This document shows positions 56,255 through 63,532 of a DNA stretch of 64,000 bases, piece by piece. A program made the position numbers and the translations under genes. The DNA lies in assembly GCA_028284385.1 (NCBI GenBank), contig JANQRT010000022.1, forward strand, positions 124,001-188,000, given 5' to 3'. Under the pieces are notes generated by a model. The model saw only the letters and a program-made list of their open reading frames with translations. It ran no database searches and was not told the origin of the DNA. The first letter of the stretch is position 1. Each line of letters begins with the position of its first letter. Source of the stretch: Opitutaceae bacterium (GTDB taxonomy: Bacteria > Verrucomicrobiota > Verrucomicrobiia > Opitutales > Opitutaceae).

Positions 56255-56515
56255 TCAAACCTCTAGGATGTCGGTAACTTGAACCTCCTTCGAAGGTTGA
56301 TCGATCCAGTAGGTGAACAGGAATTCCTCCATAAGCAGATTTTCGATTGGCCGGTCTTTCGACTCCGTCGTCTGGTAGTCGCTGACGAGTCCAGGAGGCG
56401 CCGCGATCCTTTCGACCAGGTCGATCACTTTCTTCTGCCTTTGCCTTGGAAGGGATAGCAGAAATGTAGCTGCTTCAGCGGAAAGGAAGCATCCGTAACT
56501 CGGTATCTCAGCCAT
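56255..56515 (-). CDS. Putative RelE/ParE-type toxin
   Basis: 86 residues. FLSAEAATFLLSLPRQRQKKVIDLVERIAAPP ... NLLMEEFLFTYWIDQPSKEVQVTDILEV follows the RelE/ParE fold (helix hairpin, then beta sheet with the late WxDxxxKxVxVxxIxxV pattern). The partner antitoxin gene overlaps it by 8 bases upstream. Toxins of this family block translation or gyrase; which applies is not clear. TA modules are frequent integron cargo. Confidence 0.7.
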   Translation of the reverse strand: MAEIPSYGCFLSAEAATFLLSLPRQRQKKVIDLVERIAAPPGLVSDYQTTESKDRPIENLLMEEFLFTYWIDQPSKEVQVTDILEV

Positions 56516-56711
56516 TGGCGATTTCGTCCTTCAGTTCGGGGATAGATGTCCTTTTTCCCGCCTCCATTTCGTCTAATCGACGGGTAGTATCTCTCTTCCA
56601 TTCTTCCGTTTCCTGGCCAAGGCGCACTATAAAAGCCGAAACTTCCCGACGCTCGGATTCGGAAAGTTTTGTAAGCTGTTGTTTGAGAGTCAGTAGCTCA
56701 GAGTCGCTCAT
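56508..56711 (-). CDS. Putative antitoxin partner of the RelE/ParE-type toxin
   Basis: 67 residues, charged and helical (MSDSELLTLKQQLTKLSESERREVSAFIVRLGQE ... MEAGKRTSIPELKDEI). The C-terminal SIPELKDEIANG is like the toxin-wrapping tail of short antitoxins. Overlap with the toxin and the order antitoxin-toxin support the pair. Confidence 0.65.
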   Translation of the reverse strand: MSDSELLTLKQQLTKLSESERREVSAFIVRLGQETEEWKRDTTRRLDEMEAGKRTSIPELKDEIANG

Positions 56712-56845
56712 AACATCACTCTAATTCATGAATCTCATGGCGTCAAGTCCCTCGCTTTTTTCAACTCCAAGCAGAGAGAAATGGTTTTGAAGCTTGGGGC
56801 ATCATAAATGCAGCCTTGCTGGACTACTTGCTTGGCCGCAACACC

Positions 56846-57307
56846 CTATATGCCTTCCCACGCTCGCTCGGCAACGGGATCACGTCCTTCATCGTATTCG
56901 ATATGATCAACGATGGTTTCAATGGTCTTCCCTTTGAAGACTGGGTCGCTAATCCGTTCCTTAAGGACCGCTGAGCGTTCGTCGCGCCAGCCGAGCTTTA
57001 AAATAAATCGGTTCCAAACATGGCACTCTTCGTCGGTTCGAGAGATTCCCTGGTCGTGAGCCCAACTAAGAATTTCCTCGTCTGTACCGGCCTTGAGAAC
57101 CTGCTCTCGGATCTTCGCGTAGCGAACGCCTAGAAAACGACAGCAACGGCCATCCAGAGTGTAGAACTGTTCGTCCCCAAGCAGCGGCACATAGTCGTCC
57201 GGAAGCTTGCCCGCGGCATGCAGTCGAATCTTGTCTAGCATCCGACCGAAGTAGATGAGACGCCCGACTTTGGAGTAGACGCTGCGTAAACCTGGAACGT
57301 GTGGCAT
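56846..57307 (-). CDS. DUF5069 protein
   Basis: 153 residues. Family signature: PGLRSVYSKVGRLIYFGRMLDKIRLHAAGKLPDDYVPLLG at the start, then FLGVRYAKIREQVLKAGTDEEILSWA. Function unknown. Upstream of its start is the 57374-57398 hairpin. Confidence 0.8.
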   Translation of the reverse strand: MPHVPGLRSVYSKVGRLIYFGRMLDKIRLHAAGKLPDDYVPLLGDEQFYTLDGRCCRFLGVRYAKIREQVLKAGTDEEILSWAHDQGISRTDEECHVWNRFILKLGWRDERSAVLKERISDPVFKGKTIETIVDHIEYDEGRDPVAERAWEGI

Positions 57308-57373
57308 GGTGAAATGGTTGAGTGTTGATAGGTTAGTTTGATTCGGTATTTATAACATCAAAGTCATACAAGA

Positions 57374-57398
57374 GTATTTGTCGTTTCACGACAAATAC
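57374..57398. promoter_or_regulatory. Perfect inverted repeat upstream of the DUF5069 gene
   Basis: GTATTTGTCGT (57374-57384) pairs with ACGACAAATAC (57388-57398) with 3 bases between. It lies 67 bp before the start codon; it could be an operator or a strong RNA hairpin. There is no T-run. Confidence 0.45.
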
Positions 57399-57449
57399 GA
57401 ATCACTTGGGCTGCTTGGCTGGAATTCGCTTTCGCGCGCTCTTTGGATT

Positions 57450-58331
57450 TCAATTATCGGATGGCCCAGGCAACGGGTAGTGACGCCCCAAGAACTGAAG
57501 TAGCCGTTTTTCGACGTCTATCGGTAGAGGCTTTCCCTTCCACTGATTGAGATCGAAGCTGTGCCCTATGCCATTAAGAAGCAGGAGCTCATGAATCACA
57601 TCGTTTTGAGTTAGCAGGTCGCTCAAAAGCCGGGACTGGGAATCGGGAACGTTTTTGTCTGCTGTGCCTTGCAGAATCAAGGTCGGAACCATATGGGGTC
57701 CTATGTAAGTCGATGGCGAGATCCTCCGAAGTCTATCGATAGCAGCTGGGCTCCTTTCAGTTCCTTCGTCCGTGGCGCTCAGCGTCTCGAAGTCGACGAC
57801 TCCGTAGAAATCCACAACCAGTGAAACACGGTCAGAGACATTTGGATACACGCCAGTGCCGTTCAGTTGAAAGTTCTCGCTTTCTGACGTCGCTGAGACC
57901 ATGAGCGCTAGGAAGCCGCCCAAGGACGCTCCTCCAATGCCAATGCGCGAAGTATCGATCTTATAGTATTTCGATGACTGGCGAAGGAAGCGTACCGCGC
58001 TCTTGCTGGAGAGGATTGACTCTGTGCGTGGAGCTTTGGGACCGTAGTTAATACTTGCCGCCACTATGCCGTTCCTTGCTAGAAAAGCGCAAATCTGTAC
58101 CGATCGTCTGTCAGCTTTGTCGCCCTTTCCCGCTCCATGCATCCATACGAACGCGGGTCTCCAGCTGATATGAGCGTTTTCAATTGGAAGGTAGATATCC
58201 ATCGCCTTTGTCCCGTAGGGAGTAGCGAATTCAATATCCGATATCACTGAAACTTCCGGCTCTTCCGACGAAGCCATTTGAACGGTCAACAGCGTTATGA
58301 GGATGGATGCGAATCGTACTAGCATTTTCAT
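57450..58331 (-). CDS. Exported alpha/beta hydrolase (esterase/lipase-like)
   Basis: 293 residues. Signal peptide ends near VQMASS. Oxyanion-loop HGAGKGDK (HGG-like), nucleophile elbow GIGGASLGGF, Asp in LQGTADKNVP, His in GIGHSFD: the BD-FAE/acetyl-xylan esterase-like layout. Probably hydrolyses an ester in exported glycans. The start ATG follows GTTGA (R' like box) with no gap, a cassette-style arrangement. Confidence 0.85.
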   Translation of the reverse strand: MKMLVRFASILITLLTVQMASSEEPEVSVISDIEFATPYGTKAMDIYLPIENAHISWRPAFVWMHGAGKGDKADRRSVQICAFLARNGIVAASINYGPKAPRTESILSSKSAVRFLRQSSKYYKIDTSRIGIGGASLGGFLALMVSATSESENFQLNGTGVYPNVSDRVSLVVDFYGVVDFETLSATDEGTERSPAAIDRLRRISPSTYIGPHMVPTLILQGTADKNVPDSQSRLLSDLLTQNDVIHELLLLNGIGHSFDLNQWKGKPLPIDVEKRLLQFLGRHYPLPGPSDN

Positions 58332-58365
58332 TCAACGTCAAAGTCAGGCAAAGATGGTGTTAAGG
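58332..58365 (-). other. Collapsed attC-like junction
   Basis: In cassette orientation the GNAT gene stop is inside CCTTAAC (R''-like), and after about 22 bases comes GTTGAAT, an exact GTTRRRY R' box whose ATG starts the esterase. The expected central hairpin is missing, so the site is too short for a normal attC; it may have lost it by deletion. Confidence 0.35.
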
Positions 58366-58851
58366 CGACGTTGCCTCGACTGTTTGGTTCTGCTCATCCG
58401 GTATATCCAATCTCAATACCGGAAGCATTCTATTTTGAGGCTCGCTGAAAAACTCCCCGGTTCGAACCGCGCCGACCTTCTGGTAAAAGCCTTCGGCGTC
58501 AGCGTCGGATATAATCGTCAAACTTGCAATCGACAATTTCGCCGCCTCCCTGGTCGCATGCTCTATAGCTAACAGTCCCACTCCCATTCCTATTACCTCA
58601 GGCAGAAGCCAAAGATGGTCGAGAAAATCTTCATTCTTTTCTCTTCTTATGGCGTAGAATCCTGAGAGAGTATTTTCAATATAAATACTGAAAACGATGT
58701 TGGAGCGGATGTAATCTTCAGAAATCCTCATCAGTGGGCGCCATTCTTCTAGCGTCTCTTCCGAGTACCCCCAGTGCCCCTTTGAAGCGACTCTTATGTC
58801 GCTCAAAGTGTCGGCTTCGGATTCAATTGATCTTTTGATTTCGCAGTCCAT
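58360..58851 (-). CDS. GNAT acetyltransferase
   Basis: 163 residues. GNAT core: FSIYIENTLSGFYAIRREKNEDFLDHLWLLPEVIGMGVGLLAIEHATREA (IGMGVGLLAIEHA is the acetyl-CoA loop), LTIISDADAEGFYQKVGAVRTGEF. Substrate unknown. Separated by 22 bp from the next upstream gene. Confidence 0.8.
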   Translation of the reverse strand: MDCEIKRSIESEADTLSDIRVASKGHWGYSEETLEEWRPLMRISEDYIRSNIVFSIYIENTLSGFYAIRREKNEDFLDHLWLLPEVIGMGVGLLAIEHATREAAKLSIASLTIISDADAEGFYQKVGAVRTGEFFSEPQNRMLPVLRLDIPDEQNQTVEATSP

Positions 58852-58873
58852 GCGCTCGGAGAACGTCTAGCTA

Positions 58874-59407
58874 TCACATGAACGACCTTAGGCGCGAATT
58901 GCCACCAGCATCGGGTTCTGTATAGTTTCTTATTCGATTTTCAGTGTCGGCTGGAATTGGGTAATTCAACTCTTTTCTCCATCTGATATCATTTCCTAGA
59001 TCCAATGCATTTATCGTGAACTTTATTCTCTCTCGAACGCTGTGCATTTGGCTGCCAGTACTTCCACTAAGGTCTGTAGATTTCGTATAGTGATATATGG
59101 CTCGCTGCATCATAATTTCAGCGGATTCATTTTTTCCGCTAGCTTCATGGATTAGTGCCAGCCTAGGATAATTCTGGAACAGATGTGAATCGCATCCCCC
59201 TTTAGAAAACAGTGTATTCTTTTCTTCCACACCTAGAGATTCTAAGAGGGAAATTGATTCCCAAAGTGCTTGGGATGCTTCAAGTGCAGAACCTTCCAGA
59301 TACTGATTGGCAATCTTATCATCAAATTCTGAATACTGGTCATATGATAATGGCTTTCCATTACAACCGAACATCAGAAAGAGATACAGTGTAAGTAAAT
59401 ATTTCAT
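58874..59407 (-). CDS. Hypothetical lipoprotein (cassette-type gene)
   Basis: 177 residues. Short signal and lipobox LYLFLMFGCNG (Cys15). The rest is helical and may be a weak TPR-like repeat protein (ALEASQALWESISLLESLGV, LALIHEASGKNESAEIMMQRAIYHY). No recognised family. AT-rich like its neighbours. Confidence 0.65.
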   Translation of the reverse strand: MKYLLTLYLFLMFGCNGKPLSYDQYSEFDDKIANQYLEGSALEASQALWESISLLESLGVEEKNTLFSKGGCDSHLFQNYPRLALIHEASGKNESAEIMMQRAIYHYTKSTDLSGSTGSQMHSVRERIKFTINALDLGNDIRWRKELNYPIPADTENRIRNYTEPDAGGNSRLRSFM

Positions 59408-59428
59408 TTTTCAGAGCGGCAAATGTAC

Positions 59429-59914
59429 TCAAGAGGGCTGTCCAGTGGCTCGAATTGAGTGAGACGGTTTATGGGATTCAACTCTTTTTTTGAGTTCTAT
59501 GATTACCGCAGGTTCTCTTAAAACGAAGTCTTCTCTTTCTGTCTTGTTTACGCTGAAGCGTAGCTCCTCTCCCGAAAGCAAAAGAACCGTAGCAATATTA
59601 TAGAGACTTTTAGGGCTACATGCTATCGAGTAGATCTCACTGTATGGAATCTTTCGATTCGTGTGTTGCTCCTGGATCAATAAGTGATCGTCTTCCATGA
59701 CGAGATTCCTGAAATTTTTCAGGTTCTTCTTTTTCACAAATCGTAGAGCAGCAAGGATGGGGATCGCGAACAGTAAACCGATTGGCCACTTTTCGGGTTC
59801 GTTTTTGAATGTCAGAAAATACGAACTCGCGATAAAAAGAGCGAGACCGATTAGAATCGTTGGTCCTACTCTCATTTTGGCAGTGTCGTACTCGTGGCTT
59901 AGTTGAATTCCCAT
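59429..59914 (-). CDS. Small membrane protein with bacterial PH-like domain
   Basis: 161 residues. Two membrane segments (about 17-35 and 44-60), then a PH-like beta domain (NLVMEDDHLLIQEQHTNRKIPYSEIYSIACSP, VLLLSGEELRFSVNK). Such YdbS/PH-like proteins are of unknown function. Gap to the next gene is 21 bp. Confidence 0.6.
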   Translation of the reverse strand: MGIQLSHEYDTAKMRVGPTILIGLALFIASSYFLTFKNEPEKWPIGLLFAIPILAALRFVKKKNLKNFRNLVMEDDHLLIQEQHTNRKIPYSEIYSIACSPKSLYNIATVLLLSGEELRFSVNKTEREDFVLREPAVIIELKKRVESHKPSHSIRATGQPS

Positions 59915-59928
59915 TTCTCTTCAAACAT

Positions 59929-60552
59929 CTAGCTGACTCGATCAGGACCGGCAGAGCTGGTACCCATCGATTCCAGCGTTTTGTTCGCGTTTCCATTTTT
60001 CTGGAGGTCCACTCGATAGAAATCATGCTCTTCGCTGTTCTTCGAATCCGCGGCGTCAAACTGAAAGCCGGCTCGCAACAGAACGTTTGCGGAATCCTTG
60101 TTCCCTTTCTTTGTCCGACCAAGCAGTTTCCTGTATCCAGCGTCTCGAGCGAGACCTAACAGCTCAGTAGTCGTATTCGTCATACAGCCACGGTGCGATT
60201 CGCTGGCCCAATAACCGATTTCCGCATTATCCAGGTCTGACGACTTGATGTCTATCGCAGCGGCTACTTCTCCAGTGGAGCTTAAGAGCAGAAAGATGAA
60301 CATCCTGTTTTCACTCCAACCTTTAGCTCCTATTTCAAAGAACTCTTTTGCCTTGTCCTCCGTGTAAGGCTTGTTCTCGAAAATATCCCGGAAGAGCCAT
60401 GAATAGACTTTGCCCTCATTGCAGATGGAGGTGATTTGCTTTCTTCTATCCTCCGTGGGCTCAACCTCATCTATCCGCTTTAACACGTAGTTGTCACGAG
60501 TGAGGTGATTGCGAACTGGAATGGAGATCTTTTTCTGGAAGTGGGGCTTCAT
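59929..60552 (-). CDS. GNAT acetyltransferase
   Basis: 207 residues. RimJ-like: NYVLKRIDEVEPTEDRRKQI, FIFLLLSSTGEVAAAIDIKSSDLDNAEIGYWASESHRGCMTNTTTELLGLARDAGYRKLLGRTKKGNKDSANVLLRAGFQF. The loop ESHRGCMTNTT is poorer than the usual RGxGxG. Start codon lies 8 bases inside an attC (GTTAAC at 60561-60566), a sign of a gene cassette. Confidence 0.8.
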   Translation of the reverse strand: MKPHFQKKISIPVRNHLTRDNYVLKRIDEVEPTEDRRKQITSICNEGKVYSWLFRDIFENKPYTEDKAKEFFEIGAKGWSENRMFIFLLLSSTGEVAAAIDIKSSDLDNAEIGYWASESHRGCMTNTTTELLGLARDAGYRKLLGRTKKGNKDSANVLLRAGFQFDAADSKNSEEHDFYRVDLQKNGNANKTLESMGTSSAGPDRVS

Positions 60553-60560
60553 TTCTTTTT

Positions 60561-60640
60561 GTTAACCGCTAAGACTACACATGAGTGCTCGGAGCGGAGC
60601 GCAGAGTACGAATTATGTACGTTGTCTTGATGTGTTAACT
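60561..60640 (-). other. attC recombination site
   Basis: About 80 bp between the stop of the 60635 gene and the start of the GNAT gene. GTTAAC at both ends (60561-60566 and 60634-60639), with AAGAC (60571-60575) pairing with GTCTT (60624-60628) and inner GCTC/GAGC stems. Boxes, imperfect pairing, size and position all suit attC. Confidence 0.7.
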
Positions 60641-61366
60641 TTCACTTGGATTGTTCAAATCCTTAAGAGGTTTTGCTACTCCTGAATACGTCCAATCATC
60701 TCCAGATTTCCTGTAGAATTTGCAGGATTCAAAGGTTCCCAGTTCATCTTCGATTATTTCAAGCGCTTCTTCCCTAGTATTAGCCTCAATTTTCCTTTCC
60801 AACGCGCTTCCATCTGTTTGATTGATTTCACATTTAAATATTGTTGCTTCACTTAATTTTGGCGATTGATGCCGCTCAACCTCACCAGCTGTTTCTTTTT
60901 TTGCTGGCCTTGCAGCAAGCGCCAGCAGGAAACCAATTGGTGTAAAGAGTAGAGCTAAAAAACCAACCCCTGGACGACCTTTCTCTAATCCTACTTTCAA
61001 ACCAGCAAATCCAAGCAAAATCGGTCCCGCAAATACAAGCATCGCGGAAATGGCATCTGGCAAGTCATCCATGAAATTTACTATAGATCTGAGAATAGCT
61101 GATTCGGGCTCCGAGTATACCGGAACCGTGTTGGCGATGATAACGAGCGGTATCATATACGAAGCGTAAACGCAGACTGCGATGAGAGCAAATTTGTATC
61201 CTTTCAGCATCGGCTTCTTATCTATTTTTTCTGGAGGAGGTAGTATTTCACTATGTCCAATATCCAAATACGTTTGATAGCTACGCTTAAGGTCGGACTC
61301 GCTCTGGTATCGGTTGGCAGGATCGAGAGCGAAATAGTCTTTTTTCCAATCTTTGTATGTTTTCAT
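60635..61366 (-). CDS. Unknown membrane protein (gene cassette)
   Basis: 243 residues. Starts with a soluble stretch, then hydrophobic segments near 55-75, 95-120 and 125-150, and a C-terminal soluble part with a basic/acidic pattern (EIIEDELGTFESCKFYRKSG). Family not recognised. Its ATG overlaps the R' box (GTTATG), and its stop TAA lies in the R'' of the next attC: a textbook cassette boundary. Confidence 0.7.
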   Translation of the reverse strand: MKTYKDWKKDYFALDPANRYQSESDLKRSYQTYLDIGHSEILPPPEKIDKKPMLKGYKFALIAVCVYASYMIPLVIIANTVPVYSEPESAILRSIVNFMDDLPDAISAMLVFAGPILLGFAGLKVGLEKGRPGVGFLALLFTPIGFLLALAARPAKKETAGEVERHQSPKLSEATIFKCEINQTDGSALERKIEANTREEALEIIEDELGTFESCKFYRKSGDDWTYSGVAKPLKDLNNPSES

Positions 61367-61452
61367 AACGCGCTGCTGTCACGAGAGCGACCTTCTCGTC
61401 GCGTACCGAGCCTGCGAGACTCGAAGACATTGTGACAAGCTGATGGTTAGCT
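61365..61452 (-). other. attC recombination site
   Basis: AAC (61367-61369) and GTTAGC (61446-61451) form the R pair; TGTCAC (61377-61382) pairs with GTGACA (61432-61437), with GCTG/CAGC further stem and extrahelical bases. In cassette orientation the R' GTT runs directly into the ATG of the 60635-61366 gene. About 85 bp. Confidence 0.75.
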
Positions 61453-61806
61453 TTCAAAATTCTTCATCCAAACATAGAAAAGTAACTTCGATTCTATCCA
61501 AAAATAGCAGAATAAACCCACAATCCAGTATATCAATATTAAGACTCCTTTGTATTTTCTAGTTTTATAAAGATAAGCTGGAAGGAAAACCATGAAGAAT
61601 ATCAAGACCCAATCCGATGGAAAACTCGCCTTTCTTTTGTAAGAATCGCGAGCAACCCAGCAGGCGACGGGGAAAAATAAAAGCAGAGTATCTAGTTCTC
61701 CATTACGTGAGCCTTCTAACTCATAGTAGGCGTAATAAATGTCGCGTCCGCTTAGCAGTAATACGACCATAATAAACCAAGCGATAGGATTTAAGAAAAA
61801 CTTCAT
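61447..61806 (-). CDS. Small unknown membrane protein (gene cassette)
   Basis: 119 residues from ATG 61806 (MKFFLNPIAWFIMVV); an in-frame TTG at 61863 would lie inside the attC. Four hydrophobic segments (about 5-25, 30-50, 60-80, 85-105). The C-terminus ends KNFES with TAA in the attC R''. Not recognised. Confidence 0.7.
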   Translation of the reverse strand: MKFFLNPIAWFIMVVLLLSGRDIYYAYYELEGSRNGELDTLLLFFPVACWVARDSYKRKASFPSDWVLIFFMVFLPAYLYKTRKYKGVLILIYWIVGLFCYFWIESKLLFYVWMKNFES

Positions 61807-61821
61807 TAAGGTCTTCACAAG

Positions 61822-61942
61822 AACGTCAAATCCACACGATGTCGGCTTCGGTTGAGGTTCCAAGTCTGTTGAGCTTGGTTCTCATGTGATCGTTGTGAAG
61901 GAGGCAGGGATTTGCCGCCATTGTGTGCGATGCCTTGTTAGC
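61822..61942 (-). other. attC recombination site
   Basis: AAC (61822-61824) and GTTAGC (61937-61942) bound about 121 bp. L boxes CACACGATG (61833-61841) and CATTGTGTG (61919-61927) pair with one mismatch, and an inner GCAGG/CCGCC hairpin is present. The size is in the range of long VCR-like sites. It ends 16 bp before the 61806 start codon. Confidence 0.6.
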
Positions 61943-61950
61943 ATAACTCT

Positions 61951-62340
61951 TCATCCTTCTGGGGCGATCTGAACTAGCACCACTTGGTGGCTTTTCTTTT
62001 CGAGGTATGCGATAAATCCCCCGATGAAGCCTGTGTCATGGGTGACAACTACAAGCTCGTGATCAATGTTTCGGAGTGTCTTTTGTTTGCCGTAGATCGT
62101 GTATTCTTTTTCGTATCGTATTGTCTTTAATTCTTTTGGCGTGACTATCCGGAAGTCAGTTCGGAACGGCTTATCGAAGAGCTCTGCTACTAGCTTGATT
62201 TTTTTCGTAGTTCCATTCGGAAGAGTCTGATCTGTTTCAATGTTCCTTAGGACTTCAAGTATCGCATCCTCGTCGATGTCTTTTGCTGTAGCAGATGAAA
62301 CCAAGGTGAGGATTAGTAATACTGGAGTTATCCATTTCAT
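61951..62340 (-). CDS. Exported hypothetical protein (gene cassette)
   Basis: 129 residues from ATG 62340 (MKWITPVLLILTLVSSATA), which gives a clean signal peptide; the in-frame extension to 62415 lies in the attC. The body (DAILEVLRNIETDQTLPNGTTKKIKLVAELFDKPFRTDF, LVVVTHDTGFIGGFIAYLEKKSHQVVLVQIAP) is not recognised. Start codon lies 10 bp from the attC R' box. Confidence 0.7.
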   Translation of the reverse strand: MKWITPVLLILTLVSSATAKDIDEDAILEVLRNIETDQTLPNGTTKKIKLVAELFDKPFRTDFRIVTPKELKTIRYEKEYTIYGKQKTLRNIDHELVVVTHDTGFIGGFIAYLEKKSHQVVLVQIAPEG

Positions 62341-62348
62341 TTTTGTTG

Positions 62349-62407
62349 CGAACGCAGAGGTCTCACGCGGAGGGGGCGCAGCCCCCGGAGTTGTGAGCAC
62401 CGACTTG
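62349..62407 (-). other. attC recombination site
   Basis: About 59 bp: AAC at 62351-62353 as R', CTCAC (62362-62366) pairing with GTGAG (62393-62397), and a GGGGGC/GCCCCC hairpin (62372-62377, 62381-62386). The opposite R'' box is decayed. The upstream ORF reads through this site. Confidence 0.55.
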
Positions 62408-62830
62408 ATCTGCAAGTTTTAGTTCAATTTTCGTTAGTTCACTATGCGGAAAAGACCACGACCAATGCTGATCATCGGTTTCTCCGTTTATAAAGTGTGA
62501 GTGGTACAAATCCTTCAATGCTTTCGTGATCTTCTGTGAAATAGCCAATCGACTAGAGTGAATCGCTAGAACCATTTCGTTTCGATGATCTTCGATAATC
62601 CAACTAGTGATTCCTTCTTCTTCTTGAAATATCCATTTTTCGTATTCAGGTTCTAGTGACCACTCTACGACTTCACGTCGACTGCCACCGAGGAATGCCA
62701 GAATGCGATAGGTCAAATGCTGGATTGAGTCACAAGGGGCATCCGAAGCGTGAATCTCATGATTTCCAATGCTGACAGGCAGCCAACCGTGCTCTGGCTT
62801 TCCAAACTTCAACTTTGGTATAGGTCTCAT
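62363..62830 (-). CDS. Unknown protein, first cassette of the array
   Basis: 155 residues. The sequence (KFGKPEHGWLPVSIGNHEIHASDAPCDSIQHLTYRILAFLGGSRREVVEWSLEPEYEKWIF) looks like a small soluble alpha/beta protein with no recognised family. Its last 14 residues (VGAHNSGGCAPSA) are encoded by the attC itself. It is the cassette nearest the integrase, so in an active integron it would be the most recently gained. Start 18 bp before the 62848 dyad. Confidence 0.65.
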   Translation of the reverse strand: MRPIPKLKFGKPEHGWLPVSIGNHEIHASDAPCDSIQHLTYRILAFLGGSRREVVEWSLEPEYEKWIFQEEEGITSWIIEDHRNEMVLAIHSSRLAISQKITKALKDLYHSHFINGETDDQHWSWSFPHSELTKIELKLADQVGAHNSGGCAPSA

Positions 62831-62847
62831 TGTTTCGCAGATCTATA

Positions 62848-62875
62848 AGTATACTTGATTTCTATCAAGTGTACT
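62848..62875. promoter_or_regulatory. Dyad upstream of the first cassette (possible attI/Pc region)
   Basis: AGTATACTTGAT (62848-62859) and ATCAAGTGTACT (62864-62875) are inverted, one mismatch, 4-base gap. Position between integrase and first cassette is where attI and the cassette promoter belong. No attI core was identified. Confidence 0.4.
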
Positions 62876-63003
62876 AAATTGTTCTTTTATTTCTTAAGTG
62901 GTTTGAGAACAAAGAGTTTCGCTTGCTGATCGTCTTAACCATAAATCAGATGTTTCTTGTTAAATTGTCATGCATTTCGGCTTGTCCGGCTGGATGTCAA
63001 TAT

Positions 63004-63467
63004 ATGAATCTTTCTCTCAGTTTTATAAATCTCTTTAAGCCAATGGCTTTCCTCTTTCCATCTCCGCCAAGTTTTCGGGCGATTCTTGACATTTCGTCGA
63101 TGGAAAGGGCCTGAGCGGACGGGAGCGCGAGGCGTTCGAAATCACGCTCTCGTAGTACTTGGGCTATTGCCGCAAGAGAGAATGGGAACCGGTGGGGGAT
63201 CGCAAGACGGGGTGTCACTTCTACAAAGAGGTGGTGGATTCCAGGCGACCAGAGGATTCGCAGAAAAGGCAATGGGCGGCCGCTCTGAGTTGGTTTTTCG
63301 AATTTATAGAGCAAACGGACAAGGCGGGTCAAGAGATGAGAAGGGCGTTGCGGCGACGCCACGTGGCCTATCGCACTGAGGTGTCGTATCTGGCCACAAC
63401 TATGACCTACACCCATGTGCTGAACCATCGAGCTGTTCCCTTAGTTAGTCAGCTCGACGCACTTTAG
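63004..63467 (+). pseudogene. intI: Integron integrase pseudogene
   Basis: Three pieces of one integrase are read. Frame 1 gives PPSFRAILD; after a frameshift at about 63087-63092, HFVDGKGLSGREREAFEITLS; after an amber TAG at 63153-63155, YLGYCRKREWEPVGDRKTGCHFYKEVV, then an N-terminal core-binding end MRRALRRRHVAYRTEVSYL. This is joined directly (about 63391-63397) to TTMTYTHVLNHRAVPLVSQLDAL, the end of an integron integrase with the catalytic Tyr of YTHVL. Nearly the whole catalytic domain, with the Arg/His residues, is deleted. N-terminal extension before the core-binding domain is a type seen in Planctomycetes/Verrucomicrobia integrons. Confidence 0.8.
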
Positions 63468-63532
63468 AATTGGAGGCTTCGTGGGCCAAAAGAAAATTGA
63501 TTCGCGGCGGCTTCTTGGGTTTTACTGGATAC

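Larger units (their letters stand above)
60558..63467. mobile_element. Chromosomal integron remnant (integrase pseudogene plus cassette array)
   Basis: A broken integron integrase on the plus strand (63004-63467) faces away from four minus-strand cassettes with attC sites at 60561, 61365, 61822 and 62349. This is the standard layout: intI, attI/Pc, then cassettes with genes oriented away. Small, unrelated, AT-richer genes on the minus strand continue to about 54.5 kb with a collapsed attC at 58332. The array is presumably frozen because the integrase has lost its catalytic core, unless another copy acts in trans. Confidence 0.8.

Noticed and set aside
63086..63379. 97-residue plus-strand ORF overlapping the integrase remnant
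   Set aside because: It is the wrong frame; the integrase residues are read in the frame of 63159 instead.
62997..63428. 143-residue minus-strand ORF opposite the integrase remnant
   Set aside because: The plus strand shows recognisable integrase segments; this frame has none.
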